A DNA stretch of 43,763 bases. Origin: Chromera velia. Its lineage: Eukaryota; Sar; Chromeraceae. This document shows positions 8,173 to 19,850 of the stretch, in pieces (position 1 is the stretch's first letter; each line of letters starts with the position of its first letter). A model generated the notes under the pieces. It was given only the letters and a program-made list of their open reading frames with translations. It ran no database searches and was not told the DNA's origin. Location: NCBI GenBank assembly GCA_018398765.1, contig JAHBMJ010000406.1:1-43763 (forward strand). Direction: 5' to 3'. The translations under genes were made by a program, and so were the position numbers.

Positions 8173-10380
8173 AAAAAAATTGTAAGAGCTTCCGCCATCT
8201 TCCGCCGTCGAATGCACGGTTGAGTTTCATGTCAGTGATCAAAGAGGACCAGAAGTCTCTGACAGAACCTGCAGAAGCTTTAAGGGAAGCGACGCGCGTC
8301 CCTTTCCTGTCTTGATCTGGTGTGGACGTTTGACTTAGTGCTCGCATGTATTCTTTTCTTTGGTGTGCGCACGTCTCTCTGACAGCGTCGAACTGCCTCT
8401 TTTTCTTGGTGGTGAGACGGCTTGGTCTGACTGACTTTCCCCCCTCTTTTCTGAGACAGTCCAGAGCCCCCCCTTCGTGTGAGAGGCGATGAAGACAAGC
8501 CACCGTGGAAACACTGGGGAGACGAAATGAAAATGAGAGGCCGTGTGGGTGGGCCTGGGTTGTGTTTGTCGCTTGCTGATTGGGGTATGACATCGACAGT
8601 GCTGGCTCGGTCTGACATGCGTATAGGAGACAGGAAGAGAGAATTGGCGTCTCTTGCTGCCTGTCTGTATGGCAAGGTACTAGACGGGGCAGGACAATAT
8701 GCAGATCGTCCTCGCGAACTCTGTTCCTGCCTGCAGCAGTGAAGGAGGTCAGTCAGGCAGAGGGACAGGACAGTTTTTTTTAATTCATCTGCCAAGTGAA
8801 GAGCCTACACTTTTATTAATATGTGCTTTCTATGAACCATCTTGCCCCTTGACCAACAGGCGAGGGAGAAATCCTGTGGAAAACAAGTCGGCCTCAGAGA
8901 CAAGGAGTGCAGCATAAACCCCGCACTGCAGATAATCAGTCCTTCCTTCCTGCATGCCCCTTTCCGCTCATCGGATTTCTCCTGTCTGACTCCCTTTCTT
9001 GTTTGGTGCGGCATGAGTGAATGCTGTGCAGACGAAACTCGCAGAAAACAGGCTTTAAACATCAGGCCACGGCGAGAGAAGCATCCACCAGCTTTCCGAT
9101 GAAGGAGAGAGAGAGACACTTCGGTAGCTCTCCTGCGGGCCGTCTGCCTCGTTGACTCGTGCTTCCGCCTGAGGGGAATGGAACTTTAAGTAAGTTTCGT
9201 CCCCTCTCTGTTGTTTTCTGCTGCCTGTCAGTAACAACATCTCATATTGAATGAATTTCCAAACCCCTCCTTATCTGTCCTTCAGCTAACTTTGCATGGG
9301 TGGATGGGCGTGCGTGCGCAGGATTCCTCCTGTCTCTATCCTCTTATAGCGCACACAGCTTGGTCTTCTACCAATGTCAGAGACCTGTTTTGTGCTTCTC
9401 TTGCAGTGCTAGCCTTACGCGAACTCCTCTCACTTTCCCTCTCCTTCCCCTTCATCCCCTGCGGACGTATGCAGCCCTTCCGGCCGGCCTCATGGGACCC
9501 CATGCATGCGCACCCATTCCTTCTGTCTCGCCTCACCCAGTGGCAGCCTCGTGCTGCGGCCTTTGCGATCACGAGGAGTCCATCCGCAGGCTCTAAAGGT
9601 AAGCGACAGAAGAACGCAGAGACAGCTGAAAAATACTGCAGACAGAGAGATTCAACGAGAAAACATGGGGGGAGAACTTGCGAAAAAAACAAATGCACGA
9701 TCGTGTCTTCTGTGTCTTGAATACGCCCGCTGAGAACTGAAATTTCCAGCCTGCCCGCAGTTCACATGCAGGCACAACTATGAATCCCTGTGCGTCCCCC
9801 GCCCCTCTCTTTTCTCCCCTTCTGTGCAGGACGGCAGCGGAAGCAGGTGCTTCCATTACCACCAACCATCCCCCAACCTGCAGGGCTGAAGAAGCACTCC
9901 CTGTTCTTGCCCCACAGCCCCTCTTTGCCTCAGTGTCCGGACGGTCGACTGCTGGGAGCTCAAGTTGAAGAAGCAGAGGAGAGCGCGGGGTGTCGTCTGT
10001 GTTGCTAGCAGCATTTAGGGGTGACGGGGGCTGCGTTCGTGAAAGAGACCAAAGAGAAAGGGATTCTTCAGATCAGTAAATATCCCTCCGTCCTTCACGG
10101 GAGGATGCGGTACTCTTCCTGTTGGCTCCCCATCTTCAGCGGGGAGGTGGATCGCGGACTGCCTTTGTGATTCTCATTCGCCTTTCAGACAGGCATGCAG
10201 ACAGGCCGTGTCGACCTTTCTCTGGGCAGGTTGTACTGTGCAGGTCACGCTCCACCCATCTTGGTCAAGAAAGAGGCTCGTGAAGCAAACAAAGGGGGGG
10301 CCTAAAAAAAAAAATCGACAACGGAAAGTGCGGTACTTCCGTGTAAGGAACCCGTGGGGTCGTGGCTTTTTGCATTGGTC
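8173..10380. other. No supported gene
   Basis: Several ORFs of 60-220 codons exist on both strands, but they are mutually overlapping shadows with biased compositions and no recognisable domain. The plus strand is pyrimidine-rich with many CTTTC/CTGTCTG words. The largest frame (minus, 7937-8593) crosses the GC block and is not credible. Confidence 0.4.
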
Positions 10381-10383
10381 TCT

Positions 10384-10750
10384 CATGTGGGACTGGGCGT
10401 CTGTGTCTCTCTGTTTTTTCCCTGTCTCTCCTTTCATTTGGTTTTTTTTTCTGTTCTGGAATCAAGAGCCGAAGGGATCGATCGACACGGGAAAAAAGAG
10501 ATTGATTGATTGATTGCCCTGGGGCTGTGCCATCTGTTGGTGGCTGGCCCATTTCTCTTTCTTCGTTTTGCTCCACTCCCATATTCATGACTGAGTGAGT
10601 CTTTGTGTCTGTCTGCCGTCTCGGTCGGGAATGGTGGAATCGACGTTCTGTCTGGAGCATGCCGGTTGGTGTCCGTGTTGGCCGACCTTCCATCTTTAGT
10701 TTGGACAGATTGGCGACTCGGAATGACCGGGTGCGAATCCCTTGAGCTGT
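10384..10750 (+). repeat. Direct duplication D2, copy 1
   Basis: Starts 'catgtgggactgggcgtct', contains 'gggaaaaaagagattgattg' and 'ccctggggctgtgccatctg', then a copy of the 10-22 kb interspersed repeat with its B-box-like word. It matches 11191-11555 with insertions and deletions between blocks. Confidence 0.75.
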
Positions 10751-11190
10751 TCTTTCTGTGTCACTTTTTGATCTGCCCTCCCCTTCTCCTTTCTGAGCTG
10801 GAAGGGAGAGGAAAAAAGGAGGGAGGGATAGTGGAGGGAGGCACGGGAACGTCCTTTTGAGCACCCCGGTTGACGTCGATGTCAACTGAGAATCCTATCG
10901 CCGCAGTGCATGCAAGCAGTTTGGCGGCGTCAATGGGATTTTTTGACCGAATGACTTGGTGTGCGATTCCTTCCGTCTTTGAGAGAGAGAGAGAGAGCTG
11001 TTAATTGTCTTGCAGTTCCCTGCATGCCTCTCTCTCCTTTCCATCTAAGCGTCTACACTTTCCCGCCCTATAAATCAAACAGACGCAGAGCCGCTCCTGC
11101 TCTTTCAGAAAGATGCCCTCTGGTTGTGTCTTTCGCTCTCTCTGTCTTTTCTATGGCATGCATGAATGTTGTTTGGTATTTCGTGAACAG

Positions 11191-11555
11191 CATGTGGGAC
11201 TGGGCGTCTCTGTCTCTCTCTGTTTCTTTCCTGTCTCTCCGTTTGTTCAGTTGGTTCTCGTTCCAATTCCGGAAATTCGCAATTAAGGAATGAACAAATC
11301 GAGACGGGAAAAAAGAGATTGATTGATTGATTGCCCTGGGGCTGTGCCATCTGTTGGTGGATGGCCCATTCGTCTATCTTCCTTTTTCTTCTTCTGCTTC
11401 CCCCATGCACCCACCACCTGCCTGTCAGTTGCTCTGTCTGCCATCTTTGTTCTGGAGCATGCCGGTTGGTGTCCACGTTCTTATGGCTTCCTGCCGTCTT
11501 TACTTGGACTGGTTGGAGATCAGGAAAGATCGGGTACGAATCGCTTCAGCTGATA
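11191..11555 (+). repeat. Direct duplication D2, copy 2
   Basis: Same block order as 10384-10750, offset about 807 bp. The central 'gattgattgattgccctgg' and 'gctgtgccatctgttggtgg' blocks are identical; the flanks have drifted. Confidence 0.75.
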
Positions 11556-12964
11556 ATGGTGACCACATCGTGGTAAAGAACAGCTCACACAAAAGGCCAC
11601 GCTTTCAAACAAGCAGCAGAAAAGTCATACAAGGGAGACGTCTCGTCTCGTTTTCGAGCGCTGAGTGTGTTCCCTGTCTGCCTTTTTTCTGCTTGCCGTC
11701 TTGAGCAACGGTTCTAATTGTGACGGGCAGGTAGTAAGTGAATCCACATGTGAGAGGGGGGCGAGGTGCGCCTCTTTAATTCCTCTGTCCATCCATCGTG
11801 CATCCCCCTCGGATCTTCCCATTCTCTCGGTTGGGAGGCGGGGGGGAGGCCTGATAGGTAGGGATTGGGGGGGAGGTGGTGGAGGCGCCCCCTGTTGGGG
11901 GATTGGGGGGTGGGGTGGATGGTCGGTGGTGGATCTTTCAATTCGCTCTAGCTGTGGTCCTTCTTCTTCTCTTTCTGGCTGTGCACTTTTCTTCTAGACG
12001 GGAGGGACTGCGTGTGTGAGTGCGGAGGAGGAGGAAAGGGTCTAGAATGAAAGGAGAGTGACTGACTTCCGTCTGCCTCCCTGCCAGTCTCTCATTACAG
12101 TTCTTTTCTTTCTCTTTCTCTCTCCCTTCTCTCAAGTGTGCTGTCTGTCTTGCGGTTCTGGACTTGCAAGCAGCTGGCGCAATGTCTGCATAGAGATGAC
12201 AAAGCCTACAGAGGACCGATTTCAGCTCCTTCGAAGGTCGCTCCTGAGGGGGGCACACGACTGCCGAATGGCAGGCCATCAGCTGTCTCCGTGTCTTCTG
12301 TAAGCTGCAGGAGGGGATTTCTTCATCAACATCTCGATGGTCGTTCGTTCATTCTGTCTTCCTGCCATACCGCTCTGCTCGTCAGGAGCAGAGAGAACTC
12401 TTTTTGTGAGTGTGTGTGAGCGTCTTCTCTCAGCCTCTTACTGCGTGGCTGAGAAGAACGACTCCCCGAGAATGAAAATTCTCAGAAGAAGAGGAAGAAG
12501 AAGAGGAGGATGACGAAGAAAACGACGAAGAAGGAAGGAAGAGGTATCCGATCTGGGCTGAGGTCTCCCTCACTCACTGACTGGCTGTCTTTTATCTTTC
12601 TTTCTTGTTTGTTTGACCTCTGTGAGAATGTGAAACTCGGAACCATTCCCTTTCTTTTTCTCTCTCGGTGTCTTTTTTTTGCCTCTTGCCGGACAGAAAG
12701 AAAGAAAGAGAGAGAAGAGATTGGAAGGAATATGGATGCCTTGAGACTCCGGTGTGCTCTGTTGGGGGATTTACTTTCCCCGACTGTAAGACCCGAGGAG
12801 TCCTCCACTGATTCTCTGAAGGCGGCTTTCTTTCAAGCGTATGATGAAAGTTTTTCTTCTTTTGAGTCTTCAGTGTAGTCATGGAAGAAGCTACAGCCCC
12901 TGCCGGGGTTTCTGTTGTTGCCGTGCCACTGGCACTTCTGCCGAGAAAGAGACCGTGAAGGGAT

Positions 12965-13385
12965 TACCTGGAGCACTCCGGTTGGTGTCGGGGGGGGGGG
13001 TCCTTTGCAACCTTCCTAGGAACCTTTGATTCTCCTACCGCATGACCTGACCGGGTACAAATCTCTGTGGGCTGCTGGTCGACTCTGTGCGCGTGGTCGA
13101 CCCTACTGGGCCAACGGACACGTCATGGAGAGTGACCGACAGCGTAAAAAGAACATACATTCTGTTTGTCTTGCAAAGCAAAGCAAAGCAAGCAGAAACC
13201 TCAAGGGCATTGATGACGTCGTGTGGTCATGTCTCGTGATGATCGACGTCCCGTCGACCTCTCTGGGCATGGATTCGCTGGGCTTTTGTCCGTGAATTCA
13301 TTACCGGAGCTGCCCGCCGCCGTCCATTCCGCATTTGTGCCCCTTTGGGTCTCTTTTCTTCTCTCTCTTTCTTCTTTTCCCCCGC
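12965..13385 (+). repeat. Segmental duplication D1, copy 1
   Basis: About 420 bp starting with an interspersed-repeat core and including 'cctttgcaaccttcctagg', 'gggccaacggacacgtcatg', 'gcaaagcaaagcaaagcaag' and 'gaattcattaccggagctgc'. It is nearly identical to 14872-15292, the most recent-looking duplication in the window. Confidence 0.88.
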
Positions 13386-14377
13386 TCTTCAACCGCCGTC
13401 TGTCTTGAAACTTTGACGGTCGTTTTCGTTCTTGTCTACCTGCTTGTCTTTCGGTCTGGGCGCGTTTTCCTGCGCCAACTCAATCTTTTCTTTCATTGTT
13501 TTGCCATTTGCATGCCTCCACCCTGAACCCTCCCTCCTTTTTCCCCCCTCGCCTAAAAAAAGAGAAAGAGCATGAAGGGATGACCTGGAGCACTCTGGTT
13601 GGCGTCAGTGAGAGGTGCTTGCCTCATCTCAGCGCCTTTGAAACTCTCTCTGAATGACCGGGTGCGTGCTTTCCCTTTTTGAGCTGCTGGTCAGTCGTGT
13701 CGCCTCTACAGGACAGCGATACGGTCAGTGCTCTTACTGAAGTGACCGCTAGCGGGAAGCGGCCGTCCGGCCTCCTTATGAAGTGAGTGGGCAGACTCTC
13801 TGGCCGGATACGTGAACAGCCGCCTTTTGTCGCGGTTTGAAAGCCTGTGTGTCTCTCGCCTGACTTCTTCCCTCCCTCTCTGCGCATCCCTCGTTTCTTC
13901 TTTGCTGTAGACGTGTCTTGATTCGCAATTGAAAAAAGGGACGTCAGTGAGGCGAAAAAGAAGGGGTTGTGTTTGGAGGGAACGAGCTTGGCTCACTTCC
14001 GTCTTTCTTTTTCCCTTCTCTCTCAGCCGAAAGTTCCCCCTTATTTCTCTTAGTCAGTCTCGTGCCGTCTCGTCCGTCTTCCTTCTTTCGTGTCCTGTCT
14101 GTCTTTCAGTCCAGAGCTTGCACCCTGTCAGTGCAATCAGTGCATGAACGTGTGAGAGCCTGCAATGGAGCGGCAAGAGCTCCGCAGGTGATGCTGAGAG
14201 GGTTGCGTGGTTGTCCTGCCGCGCGTCCTTCTGAGCAGCTGGCGCTTCCGAGCGTGGGGCGTCTGGGTTCTTCGCTGTCTCTGACCAGCTTCTTTCCCTT
14301 CTATCGGTTTCCTTCTGTCCTGGAAGGAAAGAAGGAAGAAGTGTGCTTGCTCGTCTGACTTGTGAATTGAGCAGACG

Positions 14378-14440
14378 GGAAGAAAGGAAGAAAGAAAGAA
14401 AGAAAGAAAGAAACGAAGGAAGGAAGGAAGGAAGGAAGAG
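14378..14440 (+). repeat. (GAAA)n/(GGAA)n microsatellite
   Basis: Purine-only tract of GAAAGAAA followed by GGAAGGAA units, against the locally pyrimidine-rich plus strand. Confidence 0.9.
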
Positions 14441-14871
14441 AAAGAATCAAAACAGTTGAAATTCCTAGCTGAGACTTTGCTCTGCTTTGGAGTCATCTTT
14501 CTTGTCATCTGTATCTGTATATGTATGTATCTGTGTCTGAAATGGAAAAGAGGAATAAAAAGAGAAAAAGATGTCACATAGTCTGTCTGTCTCTGGGAAG
14601 TCTGCGTTCCTCGTATTGAGTCGCGTTGGGGGGGGATGAGGCGATTATCTTTGGGGACTTTTTCTTCTATCCGTCTCTCTGTCTCTCTCTCCTCTCCTCT
14701 GTTGTGGTCTGTCTGTCTGCTTGCCTGTCTGGATCCTTTTTTTTCTTTGAATTCCTCTGCCCACTGATTCACTCTCTTGATTTTCTCTTTCTCTGTTCTT
14801 GGTTTCCTTCCCAATTCTGTACCCTTCTTTTGGCCCCCTCGATCTTCTCGAAGAAGAGACCCTGGAGGGAT

Positions 14872-15292
14872 GACCTGGAGCACTCTGGTTGGTCTCGGTG
14901 GGAGGTTCCTTTGCAACCTTCCTAGGAACCTTTGATTCTCCTACCGCATGACCTGACCGGGTGCAAATCTCTGTGAGCGGCTGGTCGACTCTGGGCGTGT
15001 TCGACCCTACTGGGCCAACGGACACGTCATGGAGAGTGACCGACAGCATAGAAAGAACAGAACATCCGTCCACGCCTTTCTGTTTGTCTTGCAAAGCAAA
15101 GCAAAGCAAGCAGAAACCTCAAGGGCATTGATGACGTCGTGTGGTCATGTCTCGTGATGATCGACGTCCCGCCGACCTCTCTGGGCATGGATTCGCTGGG
15201 CTTTTGTCCGTGAATTCATTACCGGAGCTGCCCGCCGCCGTCCATTCCGCATTTGTGCCCCTTTGGGTCTCTTTTCTTCTCTCTCTCTCTTT
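14872..15292 (+). repeat. Segmental duplication D1, copy 2
   Basis: Near-identical, same-orientation copy of 12965-13385, offset about 1.9 kb. It differs by a few substitutions, by loss of the poly-G run after the core, and by an extra 'aacatccgtccacgcctt'-type insertion. Confidence 0.88.
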
Positions 15293-18200
15293 CTGCTTCA
15301 GATCTTCCTTCCTGCATGCTACCCTATATATGGATTTGAAGAGAGGGTTCGGACTGCTTCCCTTTTGGGTTCATTCGGCCAGTGGGTTTTGGGTTGGGGG
15401 CGTGTATGGATTGATTGAGGGTGAAGTGTGGTGGTATAGGGGTTGGGTTGGGTTGGGCTTTTGGGTGTAATTGTCTTGGCACTCTGCTTATGGTCTTTCC
15501 GTTGAACTGGGTGCGAATCTCTGGCACTCTACGTCAGAACCCTCCTACTTACTGTCTTTCAACAGCAAGACATGTCTTTCTCCGAAATGCACCAACCACA
15601 CAAGTTTGGAAGAAATTTCGGGCCTTTTTCTTCCACTCCCTTCTTCCGTGACTGCGGCAGGCAGGTCGTCTGTCTGTCTGTCTGTCGAGTTCTTCCTCCT
15701 CAGATTCCGTACCCATCACCCAGAGCTTCAAGTAAGACTGGAGTGGTGCGCGATCTGGAGCACTCCGGTTGGTGTCGGTGAGAGATTTTCCTGTTCACTG
15801 GCACACAGCAGCCTAGCTGGATGCGCGAGAGCGGTGAGATCTCTGACTGGATGACTGCGTGCGTTTTTCAATTTTCTTTCGTGGTATGGGCATGCACCAG
15901 GCCCGTGTCGTCCGTGCGTGGCGGTCAATAGAGTCATTCGACTTTCTTCCCTCTCACAGAGGTAAGGGGAGGTGAAAGAGAAGTCTGGAAAGGGATCAAA
16001 TGCAATCCTTCAGCTTCTTTCGACCGGGAATCAGTGTATCTGTCATGCGTCTCCTTCTGTTTTTCCCTGCTCGTTTTTAGAGATGTTTCGAAGACACTAT
16101 AGTGGTGAAAAAGATTCGAAGACACACGCTGACTTGAGGACTCGCAAAGCACGTGTCGATCGTGCAAACGAAGACTGTGCCGCCTTCGTTTCCTTGCGTG
16201 CATATGTGTGAGAGAGGAGGGGGGGGGGGGAACTCCTATCTCTCTTCCTAGGTATGTCGGAGCAGCCTAGGGCTGGGGGCTCTCCCTCCTCAGGAATCGA
16301 AAGAGATCGTTAGGGGGCAACGCTCTTCTTCCGATCTTCTTCCTTTTCGCCATCCTTCCTTTCTTGTCTTGCTGTCTGCTTGTTCTTCTCTGGCTTGAAC
16401 GGGCTCGTTCCCTGCTTGGGGCCTGTACCTATTTGAGTCTCTCAGTGTGCCTGTGTGTGAGAGAGAGGGACGCTCAAGAATGGAAAGGGGGGGGTTTCTA
16501 GACCTGTCCCGGACTGTTTTTGAACGTTTCTTCCTCCTGCTGAATGCTCACCCAAGCAATTGAATTCAATCTCTATTGCAGATTTCTTTCTCTATTTCCT
16601 CCCTCGTTTGCCGTGAGCGAGACGGAAGGAAAGGCACGATTGAATTCGCATGCAGTGAGAGAGAACGAAAAGCCTGGGTGGGAGGTCGGTGGCGCATCCG
16701 ACTTTCGGATGCTTTTTGCTGCATTTGCTGCTGCTGCCTCATATTCCCTCTTCCCCTTTCGCTTTGGCACGGCGACTCCGTTTCGGTCCGTCCGCCTGTC
16801 GCCTTCCTTTGAGCATCGTGGCTGTGGAGGCACAGAGTGTGATTGTGTGGGGTGGATCTCGCTTCCGACCAGCCGCTCTTGTGACGCTCACAGGAAAGTT
16901 AATGGGCAGACCAGTGCAAACCTGCCACTCCCCAAAACGAATAGCCCTGTTGCGTTTCTCCTTTCTTTCCCCTTCGATCGTTCCTTCCCTGTGTGTTTGT
17001 GTGAGAGTGGTTCTCTCTCTCTCCGTTTTGCCGTCTGGCACTGGGCCTCCGGGTCGGTCCGGGACAGCAAGAAGGAATGAGGGCCTGCCTCTTTTGTTTC
17101 TGTTCCAGAAGAAAGCTTTCCTTGTGTCCTCCTTTCTATTAGCGTACCTCAGGCAGGGGAGAGGGGGGAGGAGACCTTCGTATCCTTCGTCTCCCTTCGC
17201 GAAAAAAAAGAACGCTTTCCAAAAGAACAGTCAAACGAAACCGTAGCTGATTCAGTCAGACAAACAGTCAGTCAGGCAGTCAGGCAGGCAGACAGACACA
17301 GGTCTGTATGATATACAGATGGATAGAGTGACTGTGTGGGAGCTGCAAAGAAAAGATATGCACAGCTCCAGAGTGCATGCAACCGGAGCCGGCACCCGCC
17401 TTGTGATTCTGTCGATCCTCTAGTTCGACAGGATTCGGGCACTCGGTCTCTCCCTGGTTGCTCTCTCTCTCTGCATGCCTGCGGGGAGGGTCTGGAGTTC
17501 GTGCAATGTCTGCAGCTTGTGGCTGTTGTAGGGGTCCTCTTCTCCCTGCATCTGTCGTTTTCTGCAGGACGTTCTTTCCTATTCTTTCTCCCCCTTTCAA
17601 TTCTGATTGCATGGGAGCGAGGAGAAGGAGGCCGTACATGCGCGAGGAGAAACGGACAAGGCGAGAGAGGGGGGGGGGACTCCCCTGCACAGCCGCAAAG
17701 ACAAGACAGCAGAAGGAAAAGGAAAAGGACAAGGACGAAGAAAGAAAGAGTGTATGGACATGTGACGGGGGTGTTTCTTTCAATCTGATGGCTCACCAAT
17801 ATGTGGCCTGAATGAGCGAACCCTCCCGCGGTGGGGCATGCTGACGGTCTCTCCGGAGAAACTTGGGGGCTGTTTTGGGTGCTCCGCTGTTTTTGAAGCG
17901 AATGAATGAACGAACGAATGAATGAATCCAAGGGGCGGGTCGACACAGGGAGAACCGTAAAGTTCTGTCCGTGTTTCCGACTTTGGTTCTTAATTCCATG
18001 TGTGTGGGAGTGGCTGGACCAATTCTGTTCTTTCTGTCTGTTTCTCTGTCGGTCTTCTGATAGAGTTGAAGGAGAGAATGGAGTTGCTGTTTGGCCTCAT
18101 TGCTGCCTCGTCTCACCTTCAAGTGGGAGGGGGGGGCAACTCTAGGTTCTTCCTTGCTGTCTCTGACAAGCTTTGCGATGCTGGCTGGGCCCTTCCTTCA

Positions 18201-18319
18201 TTCTCTGATTGGGGGGGGGAGTGCAGCGGCCTGCAGTCCATCGGTTCGCCAGCACAGGTGTTTCCGGTCTCTGCGTCGCCGTGTGTGTTTGTCCGGCTGG
18301 CTGATGAGTGGATTCATTC
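15293..18319. other. No supported gene; pyrimidine-rich repeat desert
   Basis: Contains one repeat copy (15755) and an unattached B-box-like word (about 15510). G-runs lie at about 16216-16228, 16486-16494 and 17671-17679. CTTTC/CTCTC text is frequent. ORFs of up to 225 codons on both strands show only composition-driven Ser/Arg/Phe-rich peptides. Confidence 0.45.
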
Positions 18320-18890
18320 ATTCACTCATGCATTCACGGCGTGATGGGGTGAGAAAGGGTCTCACAAGCAAACAGGTGGTCTTTCCTCGCTCATTCTTCC
18401 CCTTCGTTGATTCTCTTCCTTCCCTCCAGGATCTATTTGGGCATGCTGGTTGTCTGTCTACCTACCTGGAGTTGGCAGGGGGGGAATTCTGGAGAATCTG
18501 TCGGTCCGTCCCTTTCCCTTTTGTTTCTTCCAACCTTGACTGACCCACTCTTGTGGTGTCCTTTCGTTCGTCCGTCTTCTTTTTCCCTGGAGCGACGAGT
18601 TGCGCCGCGGCTACTTCAGGCAGCTTACTTAGACGCTCGTTCGTATTCGTTGGCAGGGCTGCGGTGGCTTTTGGTCGCGTCTTTCTTTTTGTCCACACAA
18701 CCGGACTTGGCAGCCATTCTCCCTTTTCCTTGAGAGGCAGAGGATGAAGTTTCGTGGAAGCGATGCTTCCAGGCCCGAAATTGGCGGTGCAGGAAGCTCT
18801 TTCACACGGGAAAATACCGGAAACTGGTCCTCTCCTCGTTTCTCCTTTTTCTTTCCACTTTGTTTCCCCTCCCGTTGCCTCGTGAGGAAT
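18320..18890 (+). repeat. Tandem degenerate repeat D3, unit 1
   Basis: Ordered landmarks: 'cattcattcactcat', 'gagaatctgtcggtc', 'gtccctttcccttttgtt', 'gacccactcttgtggtgtc', 'gagcgacgag', 'ttggtcgcgtc', 'ttgagaggcagag', 'cctctcctcgtttctcc'. The same order recurs at 19060-19850. Confidence 0.7.
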
Positions 18891-19059
18891 GAGCATCCCG
18901 TCTGTTTTGGCTCCCTTCTTTTCCTTTCCGTCACTTTTCTCGTCTGTGTGGGAGGTTGTGTGTGGAGACGAAAGGCAGAAAGGTTTCCTTCCAGATCTTT
19001 CTTTTTTGTCTCTTCTTTCGACCTGCAGGGTATTGGAAGTCTTTGCAGGACTTTTACTC

Positions 19060-19850
19060 CCTCTCTTAATTCACTCATTCATTCACTCATTCATTCATCC
19101 ATGGCGTAATTGATAGAAAGGCTTTACGAGCAGCACTTCTCCTCCTCTTTCTGATTCCTTCACTTCGCTGATTCCCTTCCAGAATCTGTTTGGGTGGGTC
19201 ACGTGCCCTTCCGGAGTGGGGGGGAGGGGGGTCCTTGAGAATCTGTCAGTCTGTCCCTTTCCCTTTTGTTCCAATCTTGACCCACTCTCGTGGTGTCTCT
19301 CCGCCCCGTCCTTTCTTCTTCCCTTGAGCGACGAGGTGGCAAGCCGCTCCGATGCTTGCATGAGAGGGCAGGGCAATCAGAAGAAAAGAAGCTGGGAAAA
19401 AGAGCAACACAACACCGCCCTGCCCTGGATGAGCATGCGTTTGCAGTAGTTGCGGCAGAACCAATTGGCACTCCCCCTCCAGTGCGTACCGGGCCTGTTG
19501 GGGAGGCTCCATCAATGGCATTCAAACAGACGATCGAACAGAGTAGCACCCCCTTTGCACTCTGATCGAGTGTGACCGAGCTCAGGTCTGGAGTCTCTCT
19601 GATCTACTTGTCGCGTTTCTCTTTTCGTCGACACAAACGGACATGGCGGCAATTCTCTCTTTCTATTTTGTTCCTCGAGAGGCAGAGAGAAAGCCTCTGG
19701 TGACTGATCTCGCGCGCGCCCAGAGCAGAGATCTCCCAGATTACGGATTGCCCTCTCCTCGTTTCTCTCCTTTCTTCCCCGGTTCTTTCCCTGCTTGTGG
19801 TCCCTTCATGAGGAGAAATTGCTGTCTTGTTCCTTTGCCTTCTTTTGCGC
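19060..19850 (+). repeat. Tandem degenerate repeat D3, unit 2
   Basis: Same landmark order as 18320-18890 (CATTCATT array, 'gagaatctgtcagtc', 'gtccctttcccttttgtt', 'gacccactctcgtggtgtc', 'gagcgacgag', 'tgtcgcgtttc', 'cgagaggcagag', 'cctctcctcgtttctc'), offset about 730-950 bp with internal indels. The two units form a tandem. Confidence 0.7.

Noticed and set aside
7937-8593. 218-codon minus ORF upstream of the RING gene
   Set aside because: Runs through the GC-only block and GCATGC cluster, has no domain, and its peptide is basic low-complexity.
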